Source: Chitinispirillaceae bacterium
Lineage (GTDB): Bacteria > Fibrobacterota > Chitinivibrionia > Chitinivibrionales > Chitinispirillaceae
DNA length: 64,000 nucleotides
Direction: 5' to 3'
Assembly (NCBI GenBank): GCA_016929595.1
Contig: JAFGIN010000049.1
Span: 115,941-179,940 of the forward strand
In this document: piece by piece, positions 9,033 to 16,805 of the stretch
Numbering within the stretch: position 1 is the first letter of the stretch
Layout: each line of letters begins with the position of its first letter
Notes under the pieces: generated by a model
The model's input: only the letters and a program-made list of their open reading frames with translations
Databases searched by the model: none
Told to the model about the DNA's origin: nothing
Made by a program: the position numbers and the translations under genes

Positions 9033-9518
9033 ATGGTTGAACTGAGTAAAAGTGAATTGAAAATCGGAGTTATATCCGACACGCATGGTTTGTTCCGGAA
9101 TCAGATTACTCATTATTTTAAAAATGTTGATTGCATAATTCATGCAGGAGATATCGGTACACCGGAAATAATAGAAATGCTGTCAGCAATTGCACCGGTT
9201 TGTGCGGTATTAGGCAACACCGATCTTCCATTTGTGTTTACAGAATATAATTACGATGAAATCGTTGAGACTCCGGATCATAAATTATTCATAATACACA
9301 ATCTAAGTGATATCGATTTTGATATTAAAACGGTTGGGTTTACTGTTGTGATTTCCGGGCATACGCATCTGCCGCTGATTACAACAGAAAATGATGTTCT
9401 TTATATTAATCCGGGCAGTGCTGGTCCGTTACGGTCAAACCTGCCAGTTTCCGCAGCCTTGTTGCATATAAATAATAAAGTACTCCGCGCAGAGCTTCTC
9501 GGATTTGATTGTACGTGA
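9033..9518 (+). CDS. YfcE/MJ0936-type metallophosphodiesterase
   Basis: 161 residues, the normal size. The calcineurin-like metal ligands are present: D16-x-H18 (ISDTHG), D40 (HAGD), N62 (GNTD), H89 and the final GHTH at 109-112 (H110, H112). The NPGS near the C-terminus is typical of the family. It should hydrolyse phosphodiester bonds with two divalent metals; the natural substrate is not predictable. No strong SD is visible before the ATG. It converges on the LysM gene with a gap of only 2 nt. Confidence 0.92.
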   Translation: MVELSKSELKIGVISDTHGLFRNQITHYFKNVDCIIHAGDIGTPEIIEMLSAIAPVCAVLGNTDLPFVFTEYNYDEIVETPDHKLFIIHNLSDIDFDIKTVGFTVVISGHTHLPLITTENDVLYINPGSAGPLRSNLPVSAALLHINNKVLRAELLGFDCT

Positions 9519-9520
9519 AT

Positions 9521-10630
9521 TCAAAAGTTAGTTCTATCCACAAAGTGAGCTTTCCTGACAAGAACAGCCTTGTCGCCTTCTGAAAGTTCATTGTGAAGAA
9601 GTGAAACAAGAATTACTGATGAAGTGGATTTGTTTACGTACAGAGTAATTCCCACTGCGGACAGTTTCCATGTAGTAATTTTCTTTTTTGTAGAATACAA
9701 ACCGAAAATATCCCCCTTCTGAACACCGTCGCCTTCACCTTTGTCCACGATAACTGTTTGATATGGATACGGACTTGGGGTTGCTTCAGCACGGGTTATG
9801 ATACTACCGGTGATCGAAATCGATGGTGTTGTAATTGTATCCACAACACCGGGATGACACTGTGCATATTTGTCAACTCGTTCGTTTCCGGTGATAGCAT
9901 CCCATTGTTCGCTTACAACAGCAGTAATTTTTTTTGGTGCTGTTTCAAGAACTATACACCTGCCCGACCGTTGGATTAGATTTGCTGTTTGTTCATTAAT
10001 TTCCAAAAAACGGAGTGGTTTGTAAATGTCAAGAGTGTCGCCAACTGAAAAATAGTTTTCCGTAAGCGGTTGAATAATCAGATTTTCATATCGTTTATAG
10101 GAAGCGTTAGGTGGTTTTTTGACAATCCCTTTTCCGGGGTAAACATATCCTTGTGGATCACGTTCAAACCAGAGGAAGGGAACTTTTGCGAAGAAACTTC
10201 GGTCAAGTTTATCGCTTTCAGATAGATTTGTACTCAATGATGAATCCGAAATGCTGTCATTGTATATATTTTTCAGTAAATTATTAGCGTCGGTAAGCGC
10301 GGATGATTCAGAGTTGAGTGAAATTGAGGTGTCCGGAGCTGCATCTGCTGCAGATGCGTTATTGGATGCAAAACGGTCGGGGATAATGAGGACATCACCT
10401 GGAAAAATGAGATCGGGATTGGTAATCGATGGATTGGCATTCCACAACTTCGGCCACTGAAAACTGTCACCCCAGAGTGTGTATGCAATATCCCAGAGTG
10501 TGTCGCCTTTTTTTATAACCAGGGTTGCATCTGAAGGTGCCTGGGAATTCCAACCGAATAATTCGGTTGTAAGAATGCTGACAAGAATTCCGTGTCTGAA
10601 ATAAGATTGAAAAAGAGATTTGTACCACAT
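9521..10630 (-). CDS. LysM-domain envelope protein
   Basis: 369 residues. An N-terminal hydrophobic segment (signal peptide or anchor, ~10-30) is followed by one LysM domain (~37-85: IKKGDTLWDIAYTLWG...PDLIFPGDVLIIP-type), which binds peptidoglycan glycan strands. The remaining ~270 residues contain a VDKGEGDGVQKGDIF block and a beta-rich C-terminus, as seen in LysM proteins of this phylum of unknown role. The start is taken as ATG at 10630; a TTG two codons earlier is also in frame. Convergent with the YfcE gene. Location probably periplasmic and peptidoglycan-bound. Confidence 0.8.
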   Translation of the reverse strand: MWYKSLFQSYFRHGILVSILTTELFGWNSQAPSDATLVIKKGDTLWDIAYTLWGDSFQWPKLWNANPSITNPDLIFPGDVLIIPDRFASNNASAADAAPDTSISLNSESSALTDANNLLKNIYNDSISDSSLSTNLSESDKLDRSFFAKVPFLWFERDPQGYVYPGKGIVKKPPNASYKRYENLIIQPLTENYFSVGDTLDIYKPLRFLEINEQTANLIQRSGRCIVLETAPKKITAVVSEQWDAITGNERVDKYAQCHPGVVDTITTPSISITGSIITRAEATPSPYPYQTVIVDKGEGDGVQKGDIFGLYSTKKKITTWKLSAVGITLYVNKSTSSVILVSLLHNELSEGDKAVLVRKAHFVDRTNF

Positions 10631-10794
10631 ATTCAAATGGTATGGTTAAAACAGATGAAAGTCAATCGGTAATAATTGTGAATCGGGCAGAAAATTGATT
10701 TGATTCTTGTTAAAATCTTTCTTTGTTTAATTGAGATGTGGTATTTTCTTTTTTTAAGTCGGTGGTAACCGGTGATGAAGAATCCTTAAGAATG

Positions 10795-10832
10795 CTATCC
10801 CGAATCAATCCCGATATTTTAATTCGGGATAG
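10795..10832. repeat. REP-like hairpin upstream of argJ
   Basis: CTATCCCGAAT and ATTCGGGATAG form an 11-bp perfect stem around a 16-nt loop. The core ATCCCGAA/TTCGGGAT recurs in another intergenic hairpin at 44004-44026. It lies 88 bp before argJ, so it is transcribed in the argJ leader or sits in its promoter region. Confidence 0.5.
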
Positions 10833-10919
10833 GGACATTCAGTCGCAGGAGTCTGAGGAAATTCGTATCGGGTTATCGAGGCGTTCAGGAACACGTTTCA
10901 TAATGAAGGAGCATCGTTA

Positions 10920-12143
10920 ATGGCCACATCAGAACAATCCGGCTCAATCAAAAAAACTTCCGGAGGAGTTACTGCAGCCAGAGGATTCAGGGCAGCGGGT
11001 GTAAAAGCTGGTATCAAAATCGCAGACCGGACAGATCTTGGATTATTGTTGAGCGATACACCCTGTGCTGCGGCTGGTACATTCACCAGAAATGCTATCA
11101 GAGCATCAAGTGTTGACTGGTGTTCAGAACATCTTCCATCTTCCTCAGTGCGCGCAGTTATTTGTAACAGCGGATGTGCCAATGCATGTACCGGTGAACA
11201 GGGTGAAAATGATACAGCGATGACCGCTGTACTTACCTCAAAAGTGTGTGAAATTCCGACTGACAGTGTTCTTTTGGCTTCAACCGGAGTCATCGGAAAG
11301 TTTCTCCCGATGGATAAGATTGAAAAGGCTCTTCCAGAGGCAAAAAATGCTTTATACAGTGGTGGTGGAACTGATTTTGCAGCGGCAATCATGACAACAG
11401 ATCTTGTAAAAAAAGAATCATCTGTAGAGGTTATGACCGGAAAAGGGGTCTATTCTATCGGGGGATGTTGTAAAGGATCGGGAATGATTCATCCGAATAT
11501 GGCAACTATGCTTGGATTTATTACAACCGATGCAATGATTCCCGCTGAGTTCCTTAATCCAATTGTAAAACGTGTTGTAGACCGGACTTTTAATAATCTT
11601 ACGGTCGATGGGGATACATCTACTAATGATATGGTTCTGGTCCTGTCAAATGGGGCTTCAGGGATTTCTGTTGCACAGAAAGAGGAACTGGAAGCGTTCG
11701 AAAACGCACTTTATATCATCTGTAGTGATCTGTGCAAAATGATTGCGGCTGATGGCGAAGGAGCAACCAAAAGAGTCGAGATTCAGGTCAAAGGCGCATC
11801 ATCTGAAGCTGATGCTAAAAAGGCGGCCAAATCGGTTGCCGGATCAAATCTCACCAAGTGCGCGCTCTTTGGTAATGATCCTAACTGGGGACGAATTGCC
11901 TGCGCGGTTGGTTATTCAGGTGCACCATTTTCAAATGAATCAATGACTATCAACCTCTGCGGAGTTACCGTTTTCAGAAATCTTCAACCAGTACCTTTTG
12001 ATGAAAAAATGCTGCATGAAAAGATGAAAGAGAAGGTTGTTACAATTGAGATCGATCTCGGCATTGGAAACAGTACTGCAATCGCTCACACATGCGATTT
12101 AACTTATGACTATGTAAAAATCAATGCGGAATATCGAACATAG
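10920..12143 (+). CDS. argJ: Glutamate N-acetyltransferase / amino-acid acetyltransferase
   Basis: 407 residues, full family length. ArgJ transfers the acetyl group of N-acetylornithine to glutamate, recycling it in arginine biosynthesis; some members also use acetyl-CoA. Hallmarks seen: CNSGCANA (~residue 81), STGVIG (~125), and the self-cleavage site MATMLGF, where Thr196 becomes the N-terminal nucleophile of the beta subunit. The C-terminal block (NDPNWGRIACAVGYSG) is also present. GAAGGAG lies ~9 nt before the ATG. The rest of the arg pathway is not adjacent; argC is at 53811-54758. The last 94 codons are mirrored by a diverged remnant at 16462-16746. Confidence 0.95.
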   Translation: MATSEQSGSIKKTSGGVTAARGFRAAGVKAGIKIADRTDLGLLLSDTPCAAAGTFTRNAIRASSVDWCSEHLPSSSVRAVICNSGCANACTGEQGENDTAMTAVLTSKVCEIPTDSVLLASTGVIGKFLPMDKIEKALPEAKNALYSGGGTDFAAAIMTTDLVKKESSVEVMTGKGVYSIGGCCKGSGMIHPNMATMLGFITTDAMIPAEFLNPIVKRVVDRTFNNLTVDGDTSTNDMVLVLSNGASGISVAQKEELEAFENALYIICSDLCKMIAADGEGATKRVEIQVKGASSEADAKKAAKSVAGSNLTKCALFGNDPNWGRIACAVGYSGAPFSNESMTINLCGVTVFRNLQPVPFDEKMLHEKMKEKVVTIEIDLGIGNSTAIAHTCDLTYDYVKINAEYRT

Positions 12144-12338
12144 AAAAATGGCCTCGTCAGAAGAATTTGTGGGTAGATTCCGGTAAAGGAAGATTTCCAG
12201 GCTTATGAGATAAAGCATATTTTCACGTTTCATATTGACGAAAACCACACAATTTTCTGATAGTGACTTTAGCGTTGTTGTTTAGAAAACTTCAACCAAT
12301 CCAGAAGAAAGGTTATGTATGTTTTAAATTATTGTTTT

Positions 12339-12408
12339 TTGTCCCATAGGGACAATATATTTATAGAAAAATGTATAACATAAGGAGATCCTTGTCCCAT
12401 AGGGACAA
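12339..12408 (+). repeat. Paired GTCCC/GGGAC palindromes before a transposase remnant
   Basis: TTGTCCCATAGGGACAA occurs twice, at 12339-12355 and 12392-12408. Each is a 7-bp perfect stem with a 3-nt loop, and their starts are 53 bp apart. The second is followed within 24 bp by the start of an IS200-like transposase remnant. I recall similar paired palindromes ahead of such transposases in other genomes, which fits their role as hairpins recognised by Y1 transposases. Confidence 0.6.
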
Positions 12409-12431
12409 AATATGAAAAAAAGGTTAATTGT

Positions 12432-12580
12432 ATGGCAGACACATTCACACAGAAACACATTTTATGTGATGTACAATAAATATGTCGTCTCTACAAGACG
12501 AGAATTTAGTTTCTATTATTACTGTTTCTATAAATATTTGCTCCCTACAGGACCAGGAAAAAAATCACCAGATTACGTAA
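12432..12580 (+). pseudogene. IS200-like (Y1) transposase remnant with internal deletion
   Basis: From ATG at 12432 the reading MADTFTQKHI matches the conserved start of small IS200-like transposases, then hits a TAA. About 60 bp later, in another frame, LQDQEKNHQ resembles the C-terminal YIQNQEKHH motif of the same proteins. The ~110 codons between, including the HUH motif, are gone. No function is possible. The paired palindromes directly upstream support the assignment. Confidence 0.5.
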
Positions 12581-12671
12581 GACGATCAGAGGGTAGCCGT
12601 TTAACTACCCATAAATTTCTCTGAAGAGCCGGAAAATTTAAAGAGGAAGAAGTTAGAAAACCAACCGTAGT

Positions 12672-12940
12672 ATCTTGCTGGACGAAGTAAAGTCCCGAAA
12701 GCTCGCGGGAATGATTATCTTTATCAGGAATATGCTGTGTCACCGCAGCAATAAATTCCAGCGACTCATAAATTCCGAAATTCCTTCGATCACCAGCAAC
12801 CAGCTCATTATCTCCTGTTTTGGAAAAAGGGATGTAGTCGGGGACGATGCCCGATACAAAATCTTGCCATCATCGGTCCGGCTGATAATTCTGGGAAGCG
12901 AAAATGGGCACCGAGCGATGTATTCCACCAATCGCTGCCC
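12672..12940 (-). pseudogene. IS91-family (Y2) transposase C-terminal remnant
   Basis: On the minus strand, VEYIARCPFSLPRI and DDGKILYRAS are read first (about 12930-12815). After a frame change come YESLEFIAAVTQHIPDKDNH and SGLYF (about 12770-12675). These match in order the C-terminal part of IS91-type rolling-circle transposases (RYIARPPLSL..R, DDG.V.YR, F.PLEFLA..TQHIP, RYYG.YS). The catalytic tyrosine part is missing and the frame is broken, so it is dead. Confidence 0.5.
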
Positions 12941-13235
12941 CTCTTCAGGGATTGCGATGCATCACATTGCGGCATTATCATTAGCTTCGATGCGAACTGA
13001 ATTATCAACGCTATTGAGCAATGCGAAATCCCGATTGGAACTTTGGGAAATCCGGAGTGTCTCCATGTTTGCAGTAAGAGAAACTGATTATAGCTAATCC
13101 GGACGATTAATTTTACGTATCGGTATCAGAATGAAAAACCATTGCGAATCCCTTACCTGGTAACAAAAGACTTTCTTGAATGGCTAACTTCGCCGTCTGG
13201 CAAAGTTATTTCAAAAATTAAGAAGCATATGGATT

Positions 13236-13455
13236 CATACATGGTCTTCAAATATGCTGAAAATACGATCTTTTGCAGGAACATTTTCTTCAGCAATCTA
13301 TTTTCGTTTGGATTGCTTTATGCATCGAGAATTGAACTGTTACTTTCCAGTATGGAGTCTATTTGATTATATTTATCGTAATACTCACGTGCTACAGCGT
13401 GATCGTTCATTTCGGTGAATAAGAACTGTGGCTTCATTGAATATCGTAATCTCAT
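13236..13455 (-). pseudogene. DDE-type (ISNCY-like) transposase remnant
   Basis: On the minus strand a 45-codon open frame (13455 to 13318; MRLRYSMKPQFLF...HAVAREYYDKYNQID) ends in TAA. It is followed in another frame by ENVPAKDRIFSIFEDHV (about 13295-13237) and another stop. The start and the IFSIFE.H block resemble transposases of the ISNCY type, with the middle deleted. The assignment rests on memory of the family pattern and is tentative. Confidence 0.35.
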
Positions 13456-13713
13456 CAGGGGTGCCCTTTCTACGTTTATTTTTAATATCTATTTACAAGC
13501 CTGGTCTGTGGCGTCCTTTTTAGTCAAGTTAAATCTCAAATTTTTTGTATTCTGAAAAGAAACTATTTAGTATAAAGTATTTTCGACTGAGTATATTTTC
13601 TGCACCTTGAGCTTTCTCTGCAAATTCAACTAGCTGTTTGATGGTATACTAACCGGTAAGCACTGGTACGGAAAATTTCTCAAAGATTATATAACGATCG
13701 ATTGGTAAAATTA

Positions 13714-14388
13714 ATGACGAAAGAACCTTCATTGTTGACTAAATGTTATAAATGCTTCAGGCCTGTCAAATCATGCTATTGTTCGGCTATTGTTCCGATT
13801 GATACCGGCATAAAGTTCGTTTTTCTGATGCATCCCCGAGAAGCGTACCATCAGAAAACCGGAACCGGCAGGCTTGCATCGCTGTCACTTATCGATTCTG
13901 AAATTATCATCGGTGTTGATTTTACAAAAAATAAACGGTTCAATGCGTTGATAAGCGGACAGGGTGAGTTTGCAGAGTATTATCCTGTCGTTCTGTACCC
14001 CGCCACTGATGCTTTTTACACTGATACTCCGGAATTTCGTACTGCTATCGGAAATAAAAAACTTATGGTAATTCTGATCGATGCAACCTGGTATCTTGCT
14101 CAGAAAATGATAAAATTGAGTCCGAATATAAGAAGTTTACATACACTTTCGTTCAGGAATGAGTATCGTTCGCAATTTCAGATTAAAAAACAGCCAGATC
14201 CTGTATGTCTTTCAACTATCGAAACATCGTATTATCTGATTGATGAATTAAAAGCTGCAGGTATAGCACATTCTACTGCTGATCATTCCGGTTTACTGAA
14301 AGTTTTTAACCAGATGGTATCTTTTCAGAAAAGTTTTAAGAATTGGCCTCGAAGGGTAGAGAAAAAACGACGTGCCACTCCAATTTAA
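13714..14388 (+). CDS. DTW-domain tRNA-uridine aminocarboxypropyltransferase (TapT-like)
   Basis: 224 residues from ATG at 13714 (a TTG four codons earlier is in frame). It has the cysteine pattern C11-x2-C14...C21-x-C23, HPxE at 40-43, the name-giving DATW at 123-126 (D123) and LSTIE at 166-170. DTW enzymes of this type install acp3U (usually position 47) in tRNA using SAM. It is the only intact gene in the 12144-16461 scrap region, so it may have been maintained by selection or brought in with the segment. No SD was seen. Confidence 0.85.
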   Translation: MTKEPSLLTKCYKCFRPVKSCYCSAIVPIDTGIKFVFLMHPREAYHQKTGTGRLASLSLIDSEIIIGVDFTKNKRFNALISGQGEFAEYYPVVLYPATDAFYTDTPEFRTAIGNKKLMVILIDATWYLAQKMIKLSPNIRSLHTLSFRNEYRSQFQIKKQPDPVCLSTIETSYYLIDELKAAGIAHSTADHSGLLKVFNQMVSFQKSFKNWPRRVEKKRRATPI

Positions 14389-14836
14389 ATGTATATGTTG
14401 ACTGTATTACCTACAGTCATAACCCTGCTGCGCTGCATAAAAAAGGGGTCGGGCCGAGATAACTCACTGGTATACAATACGATACAGCTACTTCCGCCCC
14501 CATCACCCGGAAAATATCAATGACTTACATCAAATGCGCAAGAGGTTGTTACATCGTACATGTAAAAACAGGAACACATTCCGTTAAAAAATAATCTCTA
14601 TTCCGGGGTGCGATTATAAGAGGTAAAAATCCTGAAGTTAGACAAAGGACATTGATACAAAGCAGCTTGGATACACGGTATATGTTCCTGATCATCATAC
14701 AAAAATTCTCCTTAAAAGTACAGCTGAATGATTATATGTAAATTTTATCGTTCTCCAATGGAACACCTTTTTTATATTCGACATTTGTTTATCTCTGGTG
14801 ATTGTGGTACATTAGTACTACAAGGAGAACTTCATT
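14389..14836 (+). promoter_or_regulatory. Gene-free stretch ending in a probable promoter (14785-14813)
   Basis: About 450 bp with no reading frame worth keeping. Just before the TIGR02147 fragment, TTGTTT (14785-14790) and TACATT (14808-14813) stand 17 bp apart, a fair -35/-10 pair, followed by AAGGAG at 14822-14827 and the ATG at 14837. The expression signals thus outlived the gene they served. Confidence 0.35.
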
Positions 14837-15110
14837 ATGCCAAACATTTTCACGTACCACGATTACCGTCAGTATCTGGGAGACTACTATACTGAAAAAA
14901 AAGCAAAATGCCCTGCTTTTTCATATCAGAACTTCTCCCAAAAAGCGGGATTTTCAAGTAAATCCTTTATATTTAATGTAATAAAGGGTAAAAAAGCTCT
15001 TTCACGAGCTTCAGTTGTAAAACTCAGTCTTGCGATGGGATTGTCCAAAACTGAATCTGCATACTTTGAAAATCGTTTTCTGTGACTCCAGTACAATGCA
15101 AAATCAGGTA
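14837..15110 (+). pseudogene. TIGR02147-family N-terminal fragment
   Basis: The first 82 codons (MPNIFTYHDYRQYLGDYY...) match the helix-turn-helix-like start of the TIGR02147 family, known from Fibrobacter as a large paralogous family of about 270-residue proteins. The frame ends in TGA at 15083-15085 just after YFENRFL. Reading on past the stop gives LQYNAKS, which still resembles the family for a few residues. Homology stops near 15110, where a different coding segment begins. The remaining ~190 residues are absent, so it is non-functional unless the 82-residue piece acts alone. It has a good SD and a possible promoter. Confidence 0.7.
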
Positions 15111-16073
15111 TATACATATTCAGTGACTGCAATTGGCGTGGATTCAATGGAGAGTTCAGCTTCCAATAAAGTGTCAGTGACTATTACAACTCCTTTTTCA
15201 ACAGATACCTTGATAGAAAAAGAATTAAGCTACTATCATGAATTAAAGGGGAACAACCCCAGAAAAATTCTTTATAAAAATGGAATGTTTTATATTCTGA
15301 CAAATAACGAAGTTCGTACTTATGACACTCTCTTTAATCAAACTGGCACTTTGCCTGATTTACCATCAAGACTTTTTGAAATCGCATCGGATAACAGTGG
15401 GCGAATTTACATATCTATTGCTAATTTTAACTTTAACGAAATTCCAGGAAATATTACCTCTATTTATATTTGCAATAACAATGTGATCTCCGGCAGATTG
15501 AATCTTACGGATACTCTCGATTCAATACCAGCTCTCGGAATTGAAGCCACACTGTTTACTGTTTCTGATAATGGAAACATTATCTTCGTTAAAAATACAA
15601 AAGACAGTATCTATATCTGCGATTCGACAGGATCTGTTCTCAGAAAAGTGGGTGGTTTCAGTATAAGAAATACTGAGGGATCAGACCAGATATTATATGA
15701 TGGAATCACAACTCTTACAACAGACAAAAATAACAATGTATACATATACGAGAAAGAAATTGGAATCAAAGTCTTTGATTCTGAAGGTCTCCTGAAACGA
15801 GTAGTTCAAATACCTTCTGGGCAATTAGTGAACAGTTTTACTATTGCTTCAAATGGGGATATTTACTTCGTTTGTGGTGGACTTTATGTGTTCTCTTCTG
15901 ATGGTCAGAAAATCACCAGCTCAGAATTGCCATTCATAGATGCGTATCCTGTAATTTTAAATGGTAACAAATTGTATGCATTGTTAGGATCGTTTGGTTT
16001 TAATCCGAAAACTGGATCTAGCATGATTGGATCCAGTTTTATCAAATTAACAAACAGGCTTTCAGGGAGGTAA
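15100..16073 (+). pseudogene. Fibronectin-III / beta-propeller protein, C-terminal remnant
   Basis: From about 15105, in a frame offset from the fragment before it, the reading VYTYSVTAIGVDSMESSASN is the end of a fibronectin type III domain. About 280 residues follow with NHL/propeller-like repeats (for example ASDNSGRIYISIA, VSDNGNIIFVKN, TTDKNNNVYIYE, IASNGDIYFVCG). It runs open to TAA at 16073, but the N-terminus and any secretion signal are missing. The longest open frame technically starts at 15030, inside the TIGR02147 fragment, but those residues are out-of-frame shadow. AAAACTGGATC/GATCCAGTTTT (16008-16040) forms an 11-bp hairpin inside the last codons. Probably the tail of a secreted protein. 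Confidence 0.65.
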
Positions 16074-16461
16074 TAACCTCAGTTCGCGTAAGTAGGGGTG
16101 TCCTGTGTGCTTTCCTGCATGCAGGACTACTTATTTGTTGAGATACAACTATTTCAATGAATTTTTGAGGTAAAGCAGCAAACATATTTTTGAAAAAGAT
16201 AGTTGCTGCAGTACCTGTAAAAAGCCACCTTTAAATAGTCAAGACAATACCCTGCCCATGGCTAAAGTAATTATCGTAACTGAATAACTTGTGACCAAGT
16301 GCCTGCAAAAAGGTTGGATAATACACTTTGTACACTTTACGGACGGTGTCAAACTATCAGGATAAGCTTTAGAACAGATGTTTCTGCAGGTGGTAAATCT
16401 TTAAAGTAATTCAGCTATATGCACATCTAAGTAGTTATTTTGACTCCGTCCCAAACATTAG
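16074..16461. other. Gene-free stretch with weak hairpins
   Basis: About 390 bp between the propeller remnant and the argJ remnant. GCAGCAA...TTGCTGC (around 16173-16207) can pair, and GTCCTG/CAGGAC flank a short loop near 16105-16130. Nothing else is recognisable. The right boundary, at 16462, is where argJ homology starts abruptly. Confidence 0.35.
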
Positions 16462-16746
16462 TGTGCACTGTTTGGTAACGATCCCAACTGGAGGAGGATT
16501 GCTTGTGCAGTTGGTTACTCTGGCGCACATTTTTCACATGAAACCATGACAATCAATCTGTGCGGTATAACTGTATTCAGAAACCTTCAACCAGTGCCAT
16601 TTGATAAACAAGTACTGCATGAAAAAATGAAAGAAAAAGTGGTTGTTATTGAGATTGACCTTGGTGTCGGGAACAGTACTGCGATCGCGCACACCTGTGA
16701 TTTGACATACGATTATGTAAAAATTAATGCGGAATACAGAACTTAG
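16462..16746 (+). pseudogene. Diverged 3' remnant of argJ
   Basis: 94 codons corresponding to ArgJ residues 314-407, in one intact frame to TAG. Of the last 66 residues, 60 are identical to the complete ArgJ at 10920-12143, yet the DNA differs at a large share of third codon positions. That is the pattern of a separately evolved, once functional argJ, not a recent copy. The fragment lacks the nucleophile Thr and cannot be active. It ends 60 bp from the convergent glucan synthase gene. The upstream break is sharp: the codons before 16462 show no argJ similarity. Confidence 0.9.
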
Positions 16747-16805
16747 GAAAGTGTTTGTAAAATATTAAAGCCGGAAGGCGGGGATAATAAAACTTACACC
16801 AGCCG

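Noticed and set aside
10738..10920. 60-codon GTG-initiated open frame ending in a TAATG overlap with argJ
   Set aside because: It spans the REP-like hairpin, has no SD and no recognisable protein character. The apparent coupling comes from the argJ ribosome site.
12412..12624. 70-codon open frame after the GTCCC palindromes
   Set aside because: It is out of frame with the MADTFTQ start of the IS200-like remnant and reads as a frame shadow of it.
12675..13097. 140-codon plus-strand open frame
   Set aside because: It is antisense to the IS91-like remnant, which has the recognisable motifs.
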